DNA from: Propionibacteriaceae bacterium
GTDB lineage: Bacteria > Actinomycetota > Actinomycetes > Propionibacteriales > Propionibacteriaceae
Length of the DNA stretch: 64,000 nucleotides
Reading direction: 5' to 3'
Assembly (NCBI GenBank): GCA_017306015.1
Contig: JAFKJK010000019.1
Coordinates: 1-64,000 of the forward strand
This document shows, in pieces, positions 46,701-56,741 of the stretch. The translations under genes and the position numbers were made by a program. The stretch's first letter is position 1, and each line of letters opens with the position of its first letter. Under the pieces are notes generated by a model. That model ran no database searches. It was not told the DNA's origin and saw only the letters and a program-made list of their open reading frames with translations.

Positions 46701-47408
46701 ACCATCTCGCCGGACTCCGGGCTGGTCGCCGTCATGGGCTACGGCGGGAAGAAGGCCTCCATCCTGAGGGCCGGGCAGGCCGGCGCCCTCACCCCGCTCA
46801 GCCAGGTCGACGCTGTCGACGCTCAGATGGGGGTCTTCACCGCCGACTCCAAGGCACTGGTGATCGCCCTTGCCGCGAACAGTGTCGACGTGTGGAGCGG
46901 AGTCGACCAGGCCTCGCCGGCCAAGGCCTCCACGATCACCGGATTCGACACCGCCACGATCGCCATCACCGCGGCACCCGCCGCGCAGCAGATCGCGGTC
47001 GGTGAGGACAGTGGCCACGTCTCGGTCTGGACGCTCGACGACCCGGCCAAGCCGGCGAAGACTCACGACTTCGGCGACTCCCACGGCTCTGCCTACGCCG
47101 TCACCTTCAGCACGGACGGCAACACTCTCGCCATGGCCAGCGGCGACCAGAAGATCTGGGGCTGGAACCTCGCCACCTCGACCACCGCTTTCACCCTCGA
47201 TGGCGACCTCGACCGCCCGTGGGACGTCCGCTACCTCGCCGGCGGAGACACCCTCGTGGCCTCGGGCAACAACGGCCGCGTCCGGACCTGGCCCAGCTCC
47301 GTCGCCCAGGCCCACGACCAGCTCTGCGCACTCCGTGGCGACGAGCTCACCGACCGCGAGTGGGGCCAGTACCTGCCCGGCATCGACCGCACCGACCCCT
47401 GCGGCTGA
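43734..47408 (+). CDS. HTH-STAND NTPase with WD40-like propeller
   Basis: A 1224-residue signalling protein. Domains in order: XRE-like helix-turn-helix (~8-66), a STAND P-loop NTPase (~92-480) with Walker A GPSGSGKSS (137-145) and Walker B AVVDQFEEVF (185-194), one membrane helix (~488-508, IALGLLSVAAALAIVAGGLF), and ~650 residues of WD40-like repeats (GSWVNAVSWSSDGARLLAGSSDQ and similar). STAND proteins act as ATP-gated sensors, some in phage defence. The membrane helix places the propeller outside the membrane, if the helix truly spans. CAGGAT lies 7 bases before the ATG, again suggesting a leaderless start. Confidence 0.85.
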   Translation: MRVGVSLRSEWAARLDEARRRRHLSLSVAAKLAGVGKTTAHGWLTGDHFPTPALRPSYLKLVAALGLSDEVPDGIWDESAELGGGARTGSAPYVGLRAFGVADRELFHGRRDQVAALTAAVQDLRRTAGGGVLALLGPSGSGKSSLLAAGLIARECVDGALAGWGIAQLSAATLADSSPVDAELAVVDQFEEVFRLGEPACQDALSRLVELSRTMVVLIAMGSDVFGVASEHPELIDALSRPVLVAPMTREELAEAVTAPAELMGTRVEPELVDLVRNELAPRSTDSIPVDVLPLLSTALLQTWEYGRGRNMTVADYLAAGGVAHALDSQAEGVYTGLDADGQASVAKVFLQLVRVTESGAFTRPLSLSTLSEDEARLLRPFVDARLLTSGDTWVRISHESLLTHWKRLDSWIQDRSADLRDLDRLRTATTIWRDASRSDDLLLPVERLGTFSDWPADPVRAPLLGPGERDYIEASRAHFTNAVAKERRGRRIALGLLSVAAALAIVAGGLFVRSEGFRTDAVAAKLDAESRQVAIAARSVRGQDANQEAQMALVANRLSNTLEARSALLDAASDDVPIRWLGKPSAVVAVNPAQDLAVRADGAGQVTMWRGDEVATSPGRTFAVAEATSPQYGVAVTRVAGRDLLAVGGASSAGLWDVTGDPVRLADFSRDQVTTYAAAFAADGNALAFGYSDGAVRLIRLDAAGRPAGSQDLQVNPSGTSSPAAVSAVAFDPAGRLWVGGVPDVIKRWQTGPQAARSLPDLAFRYGSAPVRAVSLAISPDGTQLAAATIANAVLRWHLHGEDVTSAPPLTGFGSWVNAVSWSSDGARLLAGSSDQTVQVFAADSDTAATTLHTPALVTGAAAFGSRTLAVGSDGTLRVWTSPSPIVRASGASVYNLSTDATGAKWLAGGTLADGAMLWRLSGRDREPVPLTYPKLSGARSAAVAVAPDGSYLVAASKAGEVVVWPLTGSGAGAPTVSDFGLGYISCVTISPDSGLVAVMGYGGKKASILRAGQAGALTPLSQVDAVDAQMGVFTADSKALVIALAANSVDVWSGVDQASPAKASTITGFDTATIAITAAPAAQQIAVGEDSGHVSVWTLDDPAKPAKTHDFGDSHGSAYAVTFSTDGNTLAMASGDQKIWGWNLATSTTAFTLDGDLDRPWDVRYLAGGDTLVASGNNGRVRTWPSSVAQAHDQLCALRGDELTDREWGQYLPGIDRTDPCG

Positions 47409-47592
47409 CCCTCAGTGGCCGGGGTGCCCGGAGTTTGCTGGAGTGCGTCGAGTTGTCAGCCGGGGGTGCCCGCCGTCCCTGTCTGGGCACCGCTCGTGTC
47501 CCGACGGCCCCGGCTCGGGTTCCACGACCGGGGCAGCGTCGAGCCCGCAACGGCTCCACGGCGGATGACGCGTGCCGGTCTCGTGGGGCGCG

Positions 47593-48609
47593 TCAGCCGA
47601 CGGGAGGCGCCGTGCTCGAACGGACGACGAGACTGGTGGCGAGCTTGATCCTCGTCGACGTTGCGGGGTGCCCGGCCGACATGTCCTGGAGCGTCCTCAC
47701 CGCAAGTCGTCCCATGTCGCTCAGCGGCTGGGCGATGGTGGTGAGCGCCGGTGTCATGAGTTCGGCACCGGGCGAGTTGTCGAATCCGATGACCGAGATG
47801 TCGGCCGGAACCCGCACGCCATGGGTCTCGAACGCTCGGATGGCGCCGAGCGCCATCCGGTCACTGAGCGCGAAGACCGCGGTCGGGGGGTCGGGCAGCC
47901 GCATGATCTCCTCGGCCGCGTCGAACCCCGACCCAAAGGTGTAGCGGCCGTCGAAGATCAGGTTGTCGTTGCCAGCGCTCACGCCGGCTTCCTCGAGCGC
48001 TGCTCGGTAGCCGTGCATGCGTTCGATCCCTGGCAGGAACTCGGACAACCCGTTGATGAGCGCAATCCGGCGGTGACCGAGCTCGAGCAGGTGTTCGGTT
48101 GCGAGTTTTCCGCCCTCCCAGTTGGTCGCACTGATCGTGACGTCGGCGTCCTTGGAGACCACATACGGGTCGATGGCGATGACCGGGATGCCGCGACGTC
48201 GCGCCACCTCGAAGACCGGCCCGCGCGCCCGATAGACCATGGTCACGATGCCGATCGATCGGGGAGCCAGGTGTGTGGCCTCCCACTCGTTCGGCGACCG
48301 CGAGGGCTCGACGGTCTCCGATTCGATGTGGGGCACGATGTCGATGCCGCGGCGGTCGCCCTCCTCGACGAGGCCCCGAAGCACCTCCACCCCGTACGAC
48401 GGGTCGATCGCGTCGGTGATCGCCGTGATAGTCGATCGGGCAGTGACCGGGTCGAGGCGCTTGGCCGGGAAGTAGCCCAGCGCGGCAGCGGCGTCCAGGA
48501 CGGCGCTTCGCGTCGCGTCCGCGATGTCGCCGCGTCCGTTGACGGCCTTGGACGCGGTGGCTTCCGAGACTCCAGCGCGCGCGGCGACGTCCTTGAGTGT
48601 GACCTTCAC
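47593..48609 (-). CDS. LacI family transcriptional regulator of the polyol-type operon
   Basis: A 338-residue repressor: N-terminal TLKDVAARAGVSEATASKAVNGRGD helix-turn-helix, then RSAVLDAAAALGYFPAKRL, and a ligand-binding domain with RIALINGLSEFLPGIERMHGY and ISVIGFDNSPGAEL. GTG 48609 is the canonical N-terminus (M-K-V-T-L-K-D) with GGGAG upstream; an extended start at 48645 is unlikely. It is divergent from the dehydrogenase-transketolase-ABC operon, with two CGAAA...TTTCG palindromes between. Confidence 0.9.
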   Translation of the reverse strand: MKVTLKDVAARAGVSEATASKAVNGRGDIADATRSAVLDAAAALGYFPAKRLDPVTARSTITAITDAIDPSYGVEVLRGLVEEGDRRGIDIVPHIESETVEPSRSPNEWEATHLAPRSIGIVTMVYRARGPVFEVARRRGIPVIAIDPYVVSKDADVTISATNWEGGKLATEHLLELGHRRIALINGLSEFLPGIERMHGYRAALEEAGVSAGNDNLIFDGRYTFGSGFDAAEEIMRLPDPPTAVFALSDRMALGAIRAFETHGVRVPADISVIGFDNSPGAELMTPALTTIAQPLSDMGRLAVRTLQDMSAGHPATSTRIKLATSLVVRSSTAPPVG

Positions 48610-48629
48610 CTTGAACAGCTCCCTTCTCT

Positions 48630-48642
48630 CGAAATAGTTTCG
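48630..48642. promoter_or_regulatory. LacI-type operator near the regulator start
   Basis: CGAAATAGTTTCG has inverted arms CGAAA/TTTCG around a 3-base centre and lies about 20 bases upstream of the lacI-type start codon, so the regulator probably represses itself. Confidence 0.6.
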
Positions 48643-48803
48643 CACAGTCCTGCGGACGTCAAGGCCGCGATCCTCGACTCAATTGGCTAGCTGTCGGCCA
48701 TCCATCGCGCTCAGCGTGCAGAACCCGCGAAATCTCCTGCCAACAGACCGTTGACAACGCGCCGGACGACCCCTACTCTTTCGGCGCCTTCAGGGCAGGT
48801 CAA

Positions 48804-48817
48804 TCGAAAGATTTCGA
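48804..48817. promoter_or_regulatory. LacI-type operator upstream of the catabolic operon
   Basis: TCGAAA-GA-TTTCGA has 6-base inverted arms and shares the CGAAA/TTTCG arms with the site at 48630, 175 bp away. It lies about 104 bases before the first dehydrogenase start, a position suited to control of the operon. Confidence 0.65.
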
Positions 48818-48920
48818 CCACCCAAAGGTGTGAGGTACCGGTCTCCACTGTCGGGGCACCTGCGAACGGTGACACGGCCTCACGTACGGCTTTCAACGAT
48901 GAAGGAGCGCGAGTGACGCC

Positions 48921-49928
48921 ATGAGGTCACTGTATTTCGCCCGCGAGGGCACCATGGAACTCTGGGATGTCGACGTCCCCTCTCCCGGAGCAGGTCAGGT
49001 GAGGATCCGGACCGCGTTCGCCTCGCTGTGTGCCACGGACGTGCACCAGGTGACGATGGGCGTCCTGGGAGCCAAGCCGCCGATGGCGCTGGGTCACGAG
49101 ACGAGCGGCACTGTGGATGCCCTGGGTCCCGGCACGGAGAGCAGTGGGCTGCATGTCGGCGACAAGGTGACCGCCTTTCCCGTGTCGGTGTGCGGACAGT
49201 GCCTTCACTGCAAGCGCGGTCAGCCGCAGTACTGCGAGAACGCCGCCCCCTTCGGTGGCTTCAGCGAGTACTACGTCACCTCGGCGAACAACGTCTTCGC
49301 GCTCCCGGACGACGCCGACCTGAAGTCCTTCACCATCACCGAGCCGACCGTGTGTGCGATCCGGGCGATGGACCTGGCTCCGATCCAGCACGGCCAGACG
49401 GTGGCGATCTCGGGGATCGGAGGAATCGGCGCGATCCTGCTGAACGCAATCCTGCTCTCGGGTGCTGCGAAGGTGACCGTCATCGAGCCCGTGGCGGCGA
49501 AGCGGGCGCTCGCCCTGGAGCTTGGCGCCGCCTACGCGATCGATCCGGCCACGGAGGACGTGGTGGCACGAGCCGATGCGATCACTGCCGGCCTCGGCTT
49601 CGACGTGGTGTTCGAGGCTTCGGGCTCGCCTCGCGCGGCGAAGCCCGCGCTGGACATCGTCGGACGGTGTGGGCGCGTCGTCTACTTCGCCGTCTATCCG
49701 CCGGACTTCGAGCTGCCGGTCAACCTCTACGACCTGTACTCCAAGGAGGCCGCGATCCTGACGGTCTTCACCAATCCCGACCTCTTCCCGCGCGCGATCA
49801 ACCTGCTGCCGCGGCTGGCCCTCGATCGCATCATCGGGCCGGTCGTCCCCCTGAGCCGGGCGATGGAGGGCATCGAGCTGTTCCACTCGGGCGAGTACCC
49901 CAAGATCGTCCTCGACTGCACGGCCTAG
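48921..49928 (+). CDS. Zinc-dependent medium-chain alcohol dehydrogenase
   Basis: A 335-residue MDR enzyme. The catalytic zinc ligands lie in SLCATDVHQ (Cys) and ALGHETSG (His-Glu), the structural-zinc cysteines in VCGQCLHCKRGQPQYC, and the NAD loop is AISGIGGIGAILL. It most resembles polyol/sugar-alcohol or threonine dehydrogenase-type members. First gene of the LacI-controlled operon. The 229-base gap after it has no clear gene. Confidence 0.92.
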   Translation: MRSLYFAREGTMELWDVDVPSPGAGQVRIRTAFASLCATDVHQVTMGVLGAKPPMALGHETSGTVDALGPGTESSGLHVGDKVTAFPVSVCGQCLHCKRGQPQYCENAAPFGGFSEYYVTSANNVFALPDDADLKSFTITEPTVCAIRAMDLAPIQHGQTVAISGIGGIGAILLNAILLSGAAKVTVIEPVAAKRALALELGAAYAIDPATEDVVARADAITAGLGFDVVFEASGSPRAAKPALDIVGRCGRVVYFAVYPPDFELPVNLYDLYSKEAAILTVFTNPDLFPRAINLLPRLALDRIIGPVVPLSRAMEGIELFHSGEYPKIVLDCTA

Positions 49929-50157
49929 GCCCGGCGATGGAGGAGAAGCCCCAGGAGTCGGGCACGGCAGCCCGCTCCCACCGCATCACCGAAGAGTCCC
50001 GCTCGAGTCTCGTCGGAGAGCTGTGCGGCATCTATGGCCAGGTCAGCCCGGGCCTGGCCGGAATCCGCCCCGCCGTCGGCAGGGGAGGAGCTCTCGGGGC
50101 GAGGCAAGTGAGTTACGGGCCTTGCGGCCGCCCACCAACTAGACGAGGAGGAATTTC

Positions 50158-51033
50158 ATGACAACACAGACCGAGCCGGTCGCTGTCCGGCCGAGTGTTG
50201 CGGAGCTTGAGGAACTCGCATTCGAGTTGCGCAAGAAGCTGCTGCACCTGTGCGGCACCTACGAGGGCGCCGTGCACATCGGTGGGGATCTGTCCTCGGC
50301 GGACATCCTGACCGCACTGTTCAGCTATGGCATGAAGGTCGACCCGACCGACATCGCCAATCCGCAGCGCGACCGGTTCGTCCTGAGCAAGGGCCACGCG
50401 GCGGTGTGCATGTACATCGCGATGGCGATCCGCGGGTTCTTCTCCTACGACGAGATCGTCGCAACGTACGGGCAGCTCGACAGCGCCTACGGCATGCACC
50501 CGTGCAAGGTGCAGCTGCCGGGCGTCGAGTGCTCGTCGGGATCACTCGGCCACGGGCTTCCGATCGCAGTGGGAATGGCGCTCAGCGCCCGCCACCGTGG
50601 CGACGGCCACCGGGTGTTCTGCCTGCTCGGCGACGGTGAGACCGGAGAAGGATCGGTGTGGGAGGCCGTGATGGCTGCCCGCAGCAACGAACTCGGCAAC
50701 GTGGTCGCGTTCGTCGATCGCAATCGTCAGCTGATGACCAGCTTCGCCGAGGACCGCATCGTCTTCGAGCCCTACCCGGACAAGTGGCGGGCCTTCGGCT
50801 GGAACGTGGTGGAGATCGACGGCCACTCCATGGGCGAGCTGGTCGCGGCGATCGACGCGCTGCCGGCCTCCGACAGCGACCGTCCCACTGTCGTCATCTG
50901 CGAGACCGTGAAGGGCAAGGGAGTCGACTTCATGGAACGCAATCTCGCCTGGCACGCCGGATCCCTCGGCGCAGCCGATCTCGAGCGCGCGATGGCCGCC
51001 CTCGACGCGTCCCGTGAGAAGGAGGAGAACTGA
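50158..51033 (+). CDS. Transketolase, N-terminal (thiamine diphosphate-binding) subunit
   Basis: A 291-residue split transketolase subunit. It has the ThDP/Mg motif GDGETGEGSVWEAVMAARSNELGN, the conserved His-rich HIGGDLSSADIL and SKGHAA segments, and GMHPCKVQLPGVECSSGSLGHGL. Together with the next gene it forms one heteromeric transketolase. GAGGAGGAA precedes the ATG. Split transketolases often work in specialised sugar pathways and not the core pentose phosphate route. Confidence 0.93.
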   Translation: MTTQTEPVAVRPSVAELEELAFELRKKLLHLCGTYEGAVHIGGDLSSADILTALFSYGMKVDPTDIANPQRDRFVLSKGHAAVCMYIAMAIRGFFSYDEIVATYGQLDSAYGMHPCKVQLPGVECSSGSLGHGLPIAVGMALSARHRGDGHRVFCLLGDGETGEGSVWEAVMAARSNELGNVVAFVDRNRQLMTSFAEDRIVFEPYPDKWRAFGWNVVEIDGHSMGELVAAIDALPASDSDRPTVVICETVKGKGVDFMERNLAWHAGSLGAADLERAMAALDASREKEEN

Positions 51034-51992
51034 TGCCCGTTACGTTCACTTTCGGGGAGATGCTGTCTGCCCGGTCCGTCATCGGCGCCACGCTCGCCGA
51101 GCTCGGCGACGACTACGAGAACCTGTGGGTGCTCACTCCGGACATCGGCGCGACCCTCGTCGAGTTCCGCGACAAGTTCCCTGACCGCTTCCTCGACGTC
51201 GGCCTGGCCGAACAGGCCTGCGTGGGTGTCGCCGCCGGCCTCGCCTACGACGGCAACATCCCCGTCGTCTCCGGAATGCTGCCCTTCCTGAGCATGCGTG
51301 CCCTGGAACAGGTCCGCACCGATGCCTGCTACCCCAACCTCCCGGTCAAGATCATCGGCACCCACGGTGGTTTGGTCGGCAACGGCGGGTCCACCCACTA
51401 CGCGGTCGAAGACCTCGCCCTGATGTGCGCTCTGACGAACATGACCGTCACCTCGATCGGCGACCCCCTCATGGTGGGTGAGATCCTCCGGCAGTCCATG
51501 ACGATGCAGGGCCCGCTCTACATCCGGCTGGCAGTCGGGAAGAAGGACAAGGTGCTCTACCAGCCAGGTGAGCACGAGATCCGCATCGGCAAGGGCATCG
51601 TCGCAGCCGACGGCACGGACGCCACGATCTTCACTCACGGGACGACCGTCGCGCAGGCGCTGGACGCCGCCGAGGAGCTCGCGAAGGAGGGACGCTCGGT
51701 ACGCGTCGTCGACATGTTCACGCTGAAGCCCATCGACGAGGAGCTCGTCCTCCGCTGCGCGAACGAGACCGACGGACGGTTCGTGGTCCTCGAGGATCAC
51801 CTTGCCTACGGCGGACTCGCGACTCGAATCGCTGACGTCCTCGCCGACCACGGCGTCCGCCTGACCGCCTTCGAGCGCCTGGGCATTCCGCAGGTGTATG
51901 CAGGGTTCGGCAACGACGAAGAGCTGCGTGACAAGCACGGCTACGGACTGGAAGCGACGATCGCGGCGACGCGGCGGGTCATCGCCGGCTGA
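51033..51992 (+). CDS. Transketolase, C-terminal subunit
   Basis: A 319-residue subunit with the pyrimidine-binding and C-terminal transketolase domains: FLDVGLAEQACVGVAAGLAYDGN carries the Glu that activates the thiamine cofactor, and GGSTHYAVEDLALM and VVDMFTLKPIDEE are also typical. The ATG overlaps the preceding stop by one base (TGATG), so the two subunits are translationally coupled. Confidence 0.93.
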   Translation: MPVTFTFGEMLSARSVIGATLAELGDDYENLWVLTPDIGATLVEFRDKFPDRFLDVGLAEQACVGVAAGLAYDGNIPVVSGMLPFLSMRALEQVRTDACYPNLPVKIIGTHGGLVGNGGSTHYAVEDLALMCALTNMTVTSIGDPLMVGEILRQSMTMQGPLYIRLAVGKKDKVLYQPGEHEIRIGKGIVAADGTDATIFTHGTTVAQALDAAEELAKEGRSVRVVDMFTLKPIDEELVLRCANETDGRFVVLEDHLAYGGLATRIADVLADHGVRLTAFERLGIPQVYAGFGNDEELRDKHGYGLEATIAATRRVIAG

Positions 51993-52033
51993 GCCCGACT
52001 TCCTACACTAGAGAACGCTCAACGGAGAGATGC

Positions 52034-53092
52034 ATGAGAACAGTCGCTGTTACCAGAGTCGGTAGCCTGCGGGATCCCAACGAGAACACGCGAGGCCGGA
52101 TCGGCGTCGTGGACTTCCCGGAGCAGCCGCTCGGGCCCGAGGACGTGCGCATCCGGGTCGCCTACGCCGCCATCTGCGGATCCGATCCGCACCTGGCCGA
52201 AGGCTTCTTCGGGACGGAGGTGCCCATCGGCCTCGGCCACGAGCTCTCCGGCGTGGTCGAGGCGCTCGGCGAGCGCGCCCACCGCAACGGATTGCGGGTG
52301 GGGGACCGAGTCGCGGGCAACTTCCTTCGCTTCTGCGGCACCTGTCCGCCGTGCCGTGAAGGCAGGCAGCAGTTCTGTGAGCACATCCAGGAGTACAACC
52401 GGCCGGGCATGTCCGAGACCATCACCTGGCACGAGTCCCAGGTCTACCGGCTGCCCGCCTCGGTCTCTCTCCTGCAGGGCTGCCTGCTCGAGCCGACGTC
52501 CGTCGCGGTGCGGATCGCAGACAAGACGCACGTCAAAGTTGGAGACCGGGTCGTGATCTGCGGCGGTGGCCCGATCGGTCAGCTGTGCCTGCAGGTGCTC
52601 AAGATGTACGGCGCGACCTCGCTCACGATGATCGAGCCGATCCCTGAGCGTCGCCAGATGGCGTTGCGCCACGGGGCGGACTACGTCATCGACCCGCTCT
52701 CCGAGGATCAGGACGCGCGCGCGTCCGAGATCACCGGCGGTGCCGGCTACGACGTGGTCGTTGACGCCTCCGGGTCTCCCCGCGCGGTGAAGGGCCTGCT
52801 CGACATCGCGGCCAGCGGCGCCACCGTGGTCTACGGCGCGATGTACCCACAGGAGTTCGAGATGCCCCTGAACCTCTCGGACTATCTCTATCTCAAGGAG
52901 CTGACCCTCACGGGTGTCTTCGTCTCGCCCTACGCCTTCCCGCGTGCGCTGCGGATCCTGCCGCTCCTCCAGCTCGACGAGCTGACCAGGGCCGTCTTCG
53001 ATCTGGACGACGCGTCCGAAGCGTTCGCCGTCCACGTCAGCGGCAAGTACCCCAAGGTCGTCATCCGCTGCAATCACATCGTGAACGAGTAG
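52034..53092 (+). CDS. Zinc-dependent alcohol dehydrogenase, second copy
   Basis: A 352-residue MDR enzyme with catalytic zinc sites in AICGSDPHLAEG and GLGHELSG, structural-zinc cysteines in FCGTCPPCREGRQQFC, and VICGGGPIGQLCLQV as NAD loop. Its C-terminus (AMYPQEFEMPLNLSDYLYLKELTLTGV) is like that of the first dehydrogenase in this operon, so the two are paralogues that may act on consecutive hydroxyl groups. Confidence 0.92.
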   Translation: MRTVAVTRVGSLRDPNENTRGRIGVVDFPEQPLGPEDVRIRVAYAAICGSDPHLAEGFFGTEVPIGLGHELSGVVEALGERAHRNGLRVGDRVAGNFLRFCGTCPPCREGRQQFCEHIQEYNRPGMSETITWHESQVYRLPASVSLLQGCLLEPTSVAVRIADKTHVKVGDRVVICGGGPIGQLCLQVLKMYGATSLTMIEPIPERRQMALRHGADYVIDPLSEDQDARASEITGGAGYDVVVDASGSPRAVKGLLDIAASGATVVYGAMYPQEFEMPLNLSDYLYLKELTLTGVFVSPYAFPRALRILPLLQLDELTRAVFDLDDASEAFAVHVSGKYPKVVIRCNHIVNE

Positions 53093-53094
53093 CC

Positions 53095-54627
<1,533 letters not shown>

Positions 54628-54628
54628 G

Positions 54629-55642
54629 ATGACCATGGACCAGCGGGCGAAGACAACCAGCGCCGGGCCGGCCGCGATCGTCGCGGCGCCTCCCCGGGCT
54701 CACCAGCTCGACATCGGACGGATCCTCCGGCTGAGCGGCACAGGCATTGGCCTGATCCTGCTCATCGCCATCTTCGGAACCCTGCGACCCTCGGTCTTCC
54801 TCACCGTGGGGAACTTCGTCAACATCCTCGAACAGATCTCGATCCTCGCCATCATCGCCGCGGTGCAGACCGTCGTCATGGTGGTCGGAGACCTGGACAT
54901 GTCCGTCGGATCGACCGCCTCCCTGGGTGGGGCGCTGACCGCCGTGCTGCTGATGTCCGGATGGAGCATTCCGTCGGCGGTGCTGCTGGCGCTCTGTGTC
55001 GGCGCTGGAATCGGAGCCATGAACGGCGCGCTCGTGGCGTACGTGAAATTGTCGGCCTTCATCGCGACCCTGGCTTCGATGACCAGCGTCACCGGCCTGG
55101 CGTTCATCGTGACGAATGGCGCCAATATCTTCGGATTCACGAAAGACTTCCTGCCCCTGGGTCAGGGCCGATTCCTCGGCGTACCGATACCGGTGTACAT
55201 CGCCAGCGCCGTCTCGCTGCTCATCTGGGCGCTTCTCCGGTTCACCACGATCGGACGGCGCTGGCGGGCGGTCGGTGGAAATGCCGAAGTCGCCCGCCTC
55301 AGCGGGATCCGCGTCGACCGCGTCCGGTTCATCGCCTTCGTGATCGCCGGGCTGGGTGCGTCGCTGGCGGGGATCATGCTGGTCAGCCGCCTCGCCAGCG
55401 CGACCGCTCAAGCCGGTGACTCCCAGATGATGCTCTCCATCGCCGCCGTCTTCCTCGGGATGACCATGTCGAGCCACGGCGGGGCGAACATCGGCGGCAC
55501 GATCGTCGGAGTCGCCATTCTCGGAGTCCTCACGAACGGTCTCAACATCGTCGGGGTCAACACCTACGTACAGCAGTTGCTCACCGGCGCCATCATCGTC
55601 GCCGCAGTTGCACTATCGCGGCTCGGAAAAAACCGCCGCTGA
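54629..55642 (+). CDS. Sugar ABC transporter permease (RbsC type)
   Basis: A 337-residue permease with about eight to ten helices. Family signature DLDMSVGSTASLGG lies in the second-third helix region and IGGTIVGVAILGVLTNGLNIVG near the end. The ATG follows the ATPase stop by one base. Earlier in-frame starts lie inside the ATPase gene and are rejected. Confidence 0.94.
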   Translation: MTMDQRAKTTSAGPAAIVAAPPRAHQLDIGRILRLSGTGIGLILLIAIFGTLRPSVFLTVGNFVNILEQISILAIIAAVQTVVMVVGDLDMSVGSTASLGGALTAVLLMSGWSIPSAVLLALCVGAGIGAMNGALVAYVKLSAFIATLASMTSVTGLAFIVTNGANIFGFTKDFLPLGQGRFLGVPIPVYIASAVSLLIWALLRFTTIGRRWRAVGGNAEVARLSGIRVDRVRFIAFVIAGLGASLAGIMLVSRLASATAQAGDSQMMLSIAAVFLGMTMSSHGGANIGGTIVGVAILGVLTNGLNIVGVNTYVQQLLTGAIIVAAVALSRLGKNRR

Positions 55643-55706
55643 CAGCACAGGAATACACATCACCGTCGGCGAGTGGCCGACACACTTCAAGGAAGAGGTA
55701 CATGGT

Positions 55707-56687
55707 ATGGCAAAGAATCGGATCCTCGGCCTCGCTATGACTGGCCTGGCCGTGGCACTGGCTCTGGGCGGCTGTTCGAACCCCGGGCAGGGTGCCGGTG
55801 CCGCCCCGAGCGGGGGCGGCGGGACGAAGAACATCGCGCTGATCACCGGCTCGTACGGAACGCCGGCCGCGAAGGCGGCCATGGACATGCTGATCAAGAA
55901 GGGCGCTGCCGAGGGCTGGACGATCAAGCTCCAGGACACAGCCTTCGACTACAACAAGATCAACTCGCTCATGCAGGACGCAGCTGCGCAGAAGGTCGAC
56001 GCGATCATCGTGGGCTACACGACGCCGGAGCTCATCACCCTCGGCATGCAGTCCGCGACGGACGCGGGGGTGCCGGTCTTCGGACTCGACGCCGGCGTCC
56101 AGCCGGTCGACCAGGTCACGCTCAACGTCACCAGCGACAATCCGTGGTTCGGGAAGACCAGCGCGCAGGCTCTGATCACCCTCATGGGCGGTAACGGCAA
56201 GGGCAAGCGCGTCCTCATGCTCGAGCACGATCCCCACCCGGGCGTGAAGCTTCGCACCGAGGCCGCCCGCGAGGCGTTCCAGGCAGCCGGCGTCGACATG
56301 GTGAACCAGGTCCAGATCAAGGACCCCACCTCGGGACGCCAGGAGGCGATGAACGACGTTGCCGACTACGTGACGGCACATCCCGGTGGCCTCGACGGCA
56401 TCTGGGCCGGCTGGGACGACGTGGCGATGGGTGCTGCGCTCGCCCTGAAGAACGCCAACTCGGACATCCCTGTGACCGGTGTCGACGGCACCGACGAGGG
56501 GATCGCAGCGATCAAGTCCGGCACGAACAGCCTGAAGGCGACCGTGTGGCAGGACTGGGGCACCATCACCGACAAGCTCGTCGCCGGAATGGGCGACTAC
56601 TTCGCCGGCAAGAAGCTGCCCGCCAACCTCGAGAAGGTCGAGGGCAAGCTCATCACTGCGGAGAACGTCTCCCAGTTCAGCAAGTGA
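55707..56687 (+). CDS. Sugar-binding lipoprotein (RbsB type)
   Basis: A 326-residue periplasmic-binding-protein-like lipoprotein. Signal peptide ends at LALGGCSNPG with the lipobox Cys near residue 23. The mature part has the type I fold pattern NIALITGSYGTPAAKAAMDM, VDAIIVGYTTPELI and TGVDGTDEGIAAIKSG. It supplies ligand to the RbsA/RbsC importer. The ligand is probably a pentose, tetrose or polyol that feeds the dehydrogenases and transketolase. Confidence 0.93.
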   Translation: MAKNRILGLAMTGLAVALALGGCSNPGQGAGAAPSGGGGTKNIALITGSYGTPAAKAAMDMLIKKGAAEGWTIKLQDTAFDYNKINSLMQDAAAQKVDAIIVGYTTPELITLGMQSATDAGVPVFGLDAGVQPVDQVTLNVTSDNPWFGKTSAQALITLMGGNGKGKRVLMLEHDPHPGVKLRTEAAREAFQAAGVDMVNQVQIKDPTSGRQEAMNDVADYVTAHPGGLDGIWAGWDDVAMGAALALKNANSDIPVTGVDGTDEGIAAIKSGTNSLKATVWQDWGTITDKLVAGMGDYFAGKKLPANLEKVEGKLITAENVSQFSK

Positions 56688-56705
56688 CCAGCGTCTGACG
56701 AGGAC

Positions 56706-56741
56706 GCCCGGTGCGGGCGGGGTTGCCGTCCCGTGCCGGGC
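56706..56741 (+). terminator. Imperfect GC-rich hairpin after the binding-protein gene
   Basis: GCCCGG (56706-56711) pairs with CCGGGC (56736-56741), and inner CGGG/CCCG segments extend the stem. It lies 18 bases after the stop and may end or attenuate the operon. The following 280 bases up to the next gene contain nothing recognisable. Confidence 0.5.

Noticed and set aside
45473-47005. Long overlapping frame inside the STAND gene
   Set aside because: Arg-rich composition without motifs, while the other frame shows clear NTPase and WD40 patterns.
49929-50157. Small gene between the dehydrogenase and transketolase genes
   Set aside because: An open frame exists, but its product has no motif and it continues into the frame behind the transketolase start; the GAGGAGGAA site belongs to the transketolase.
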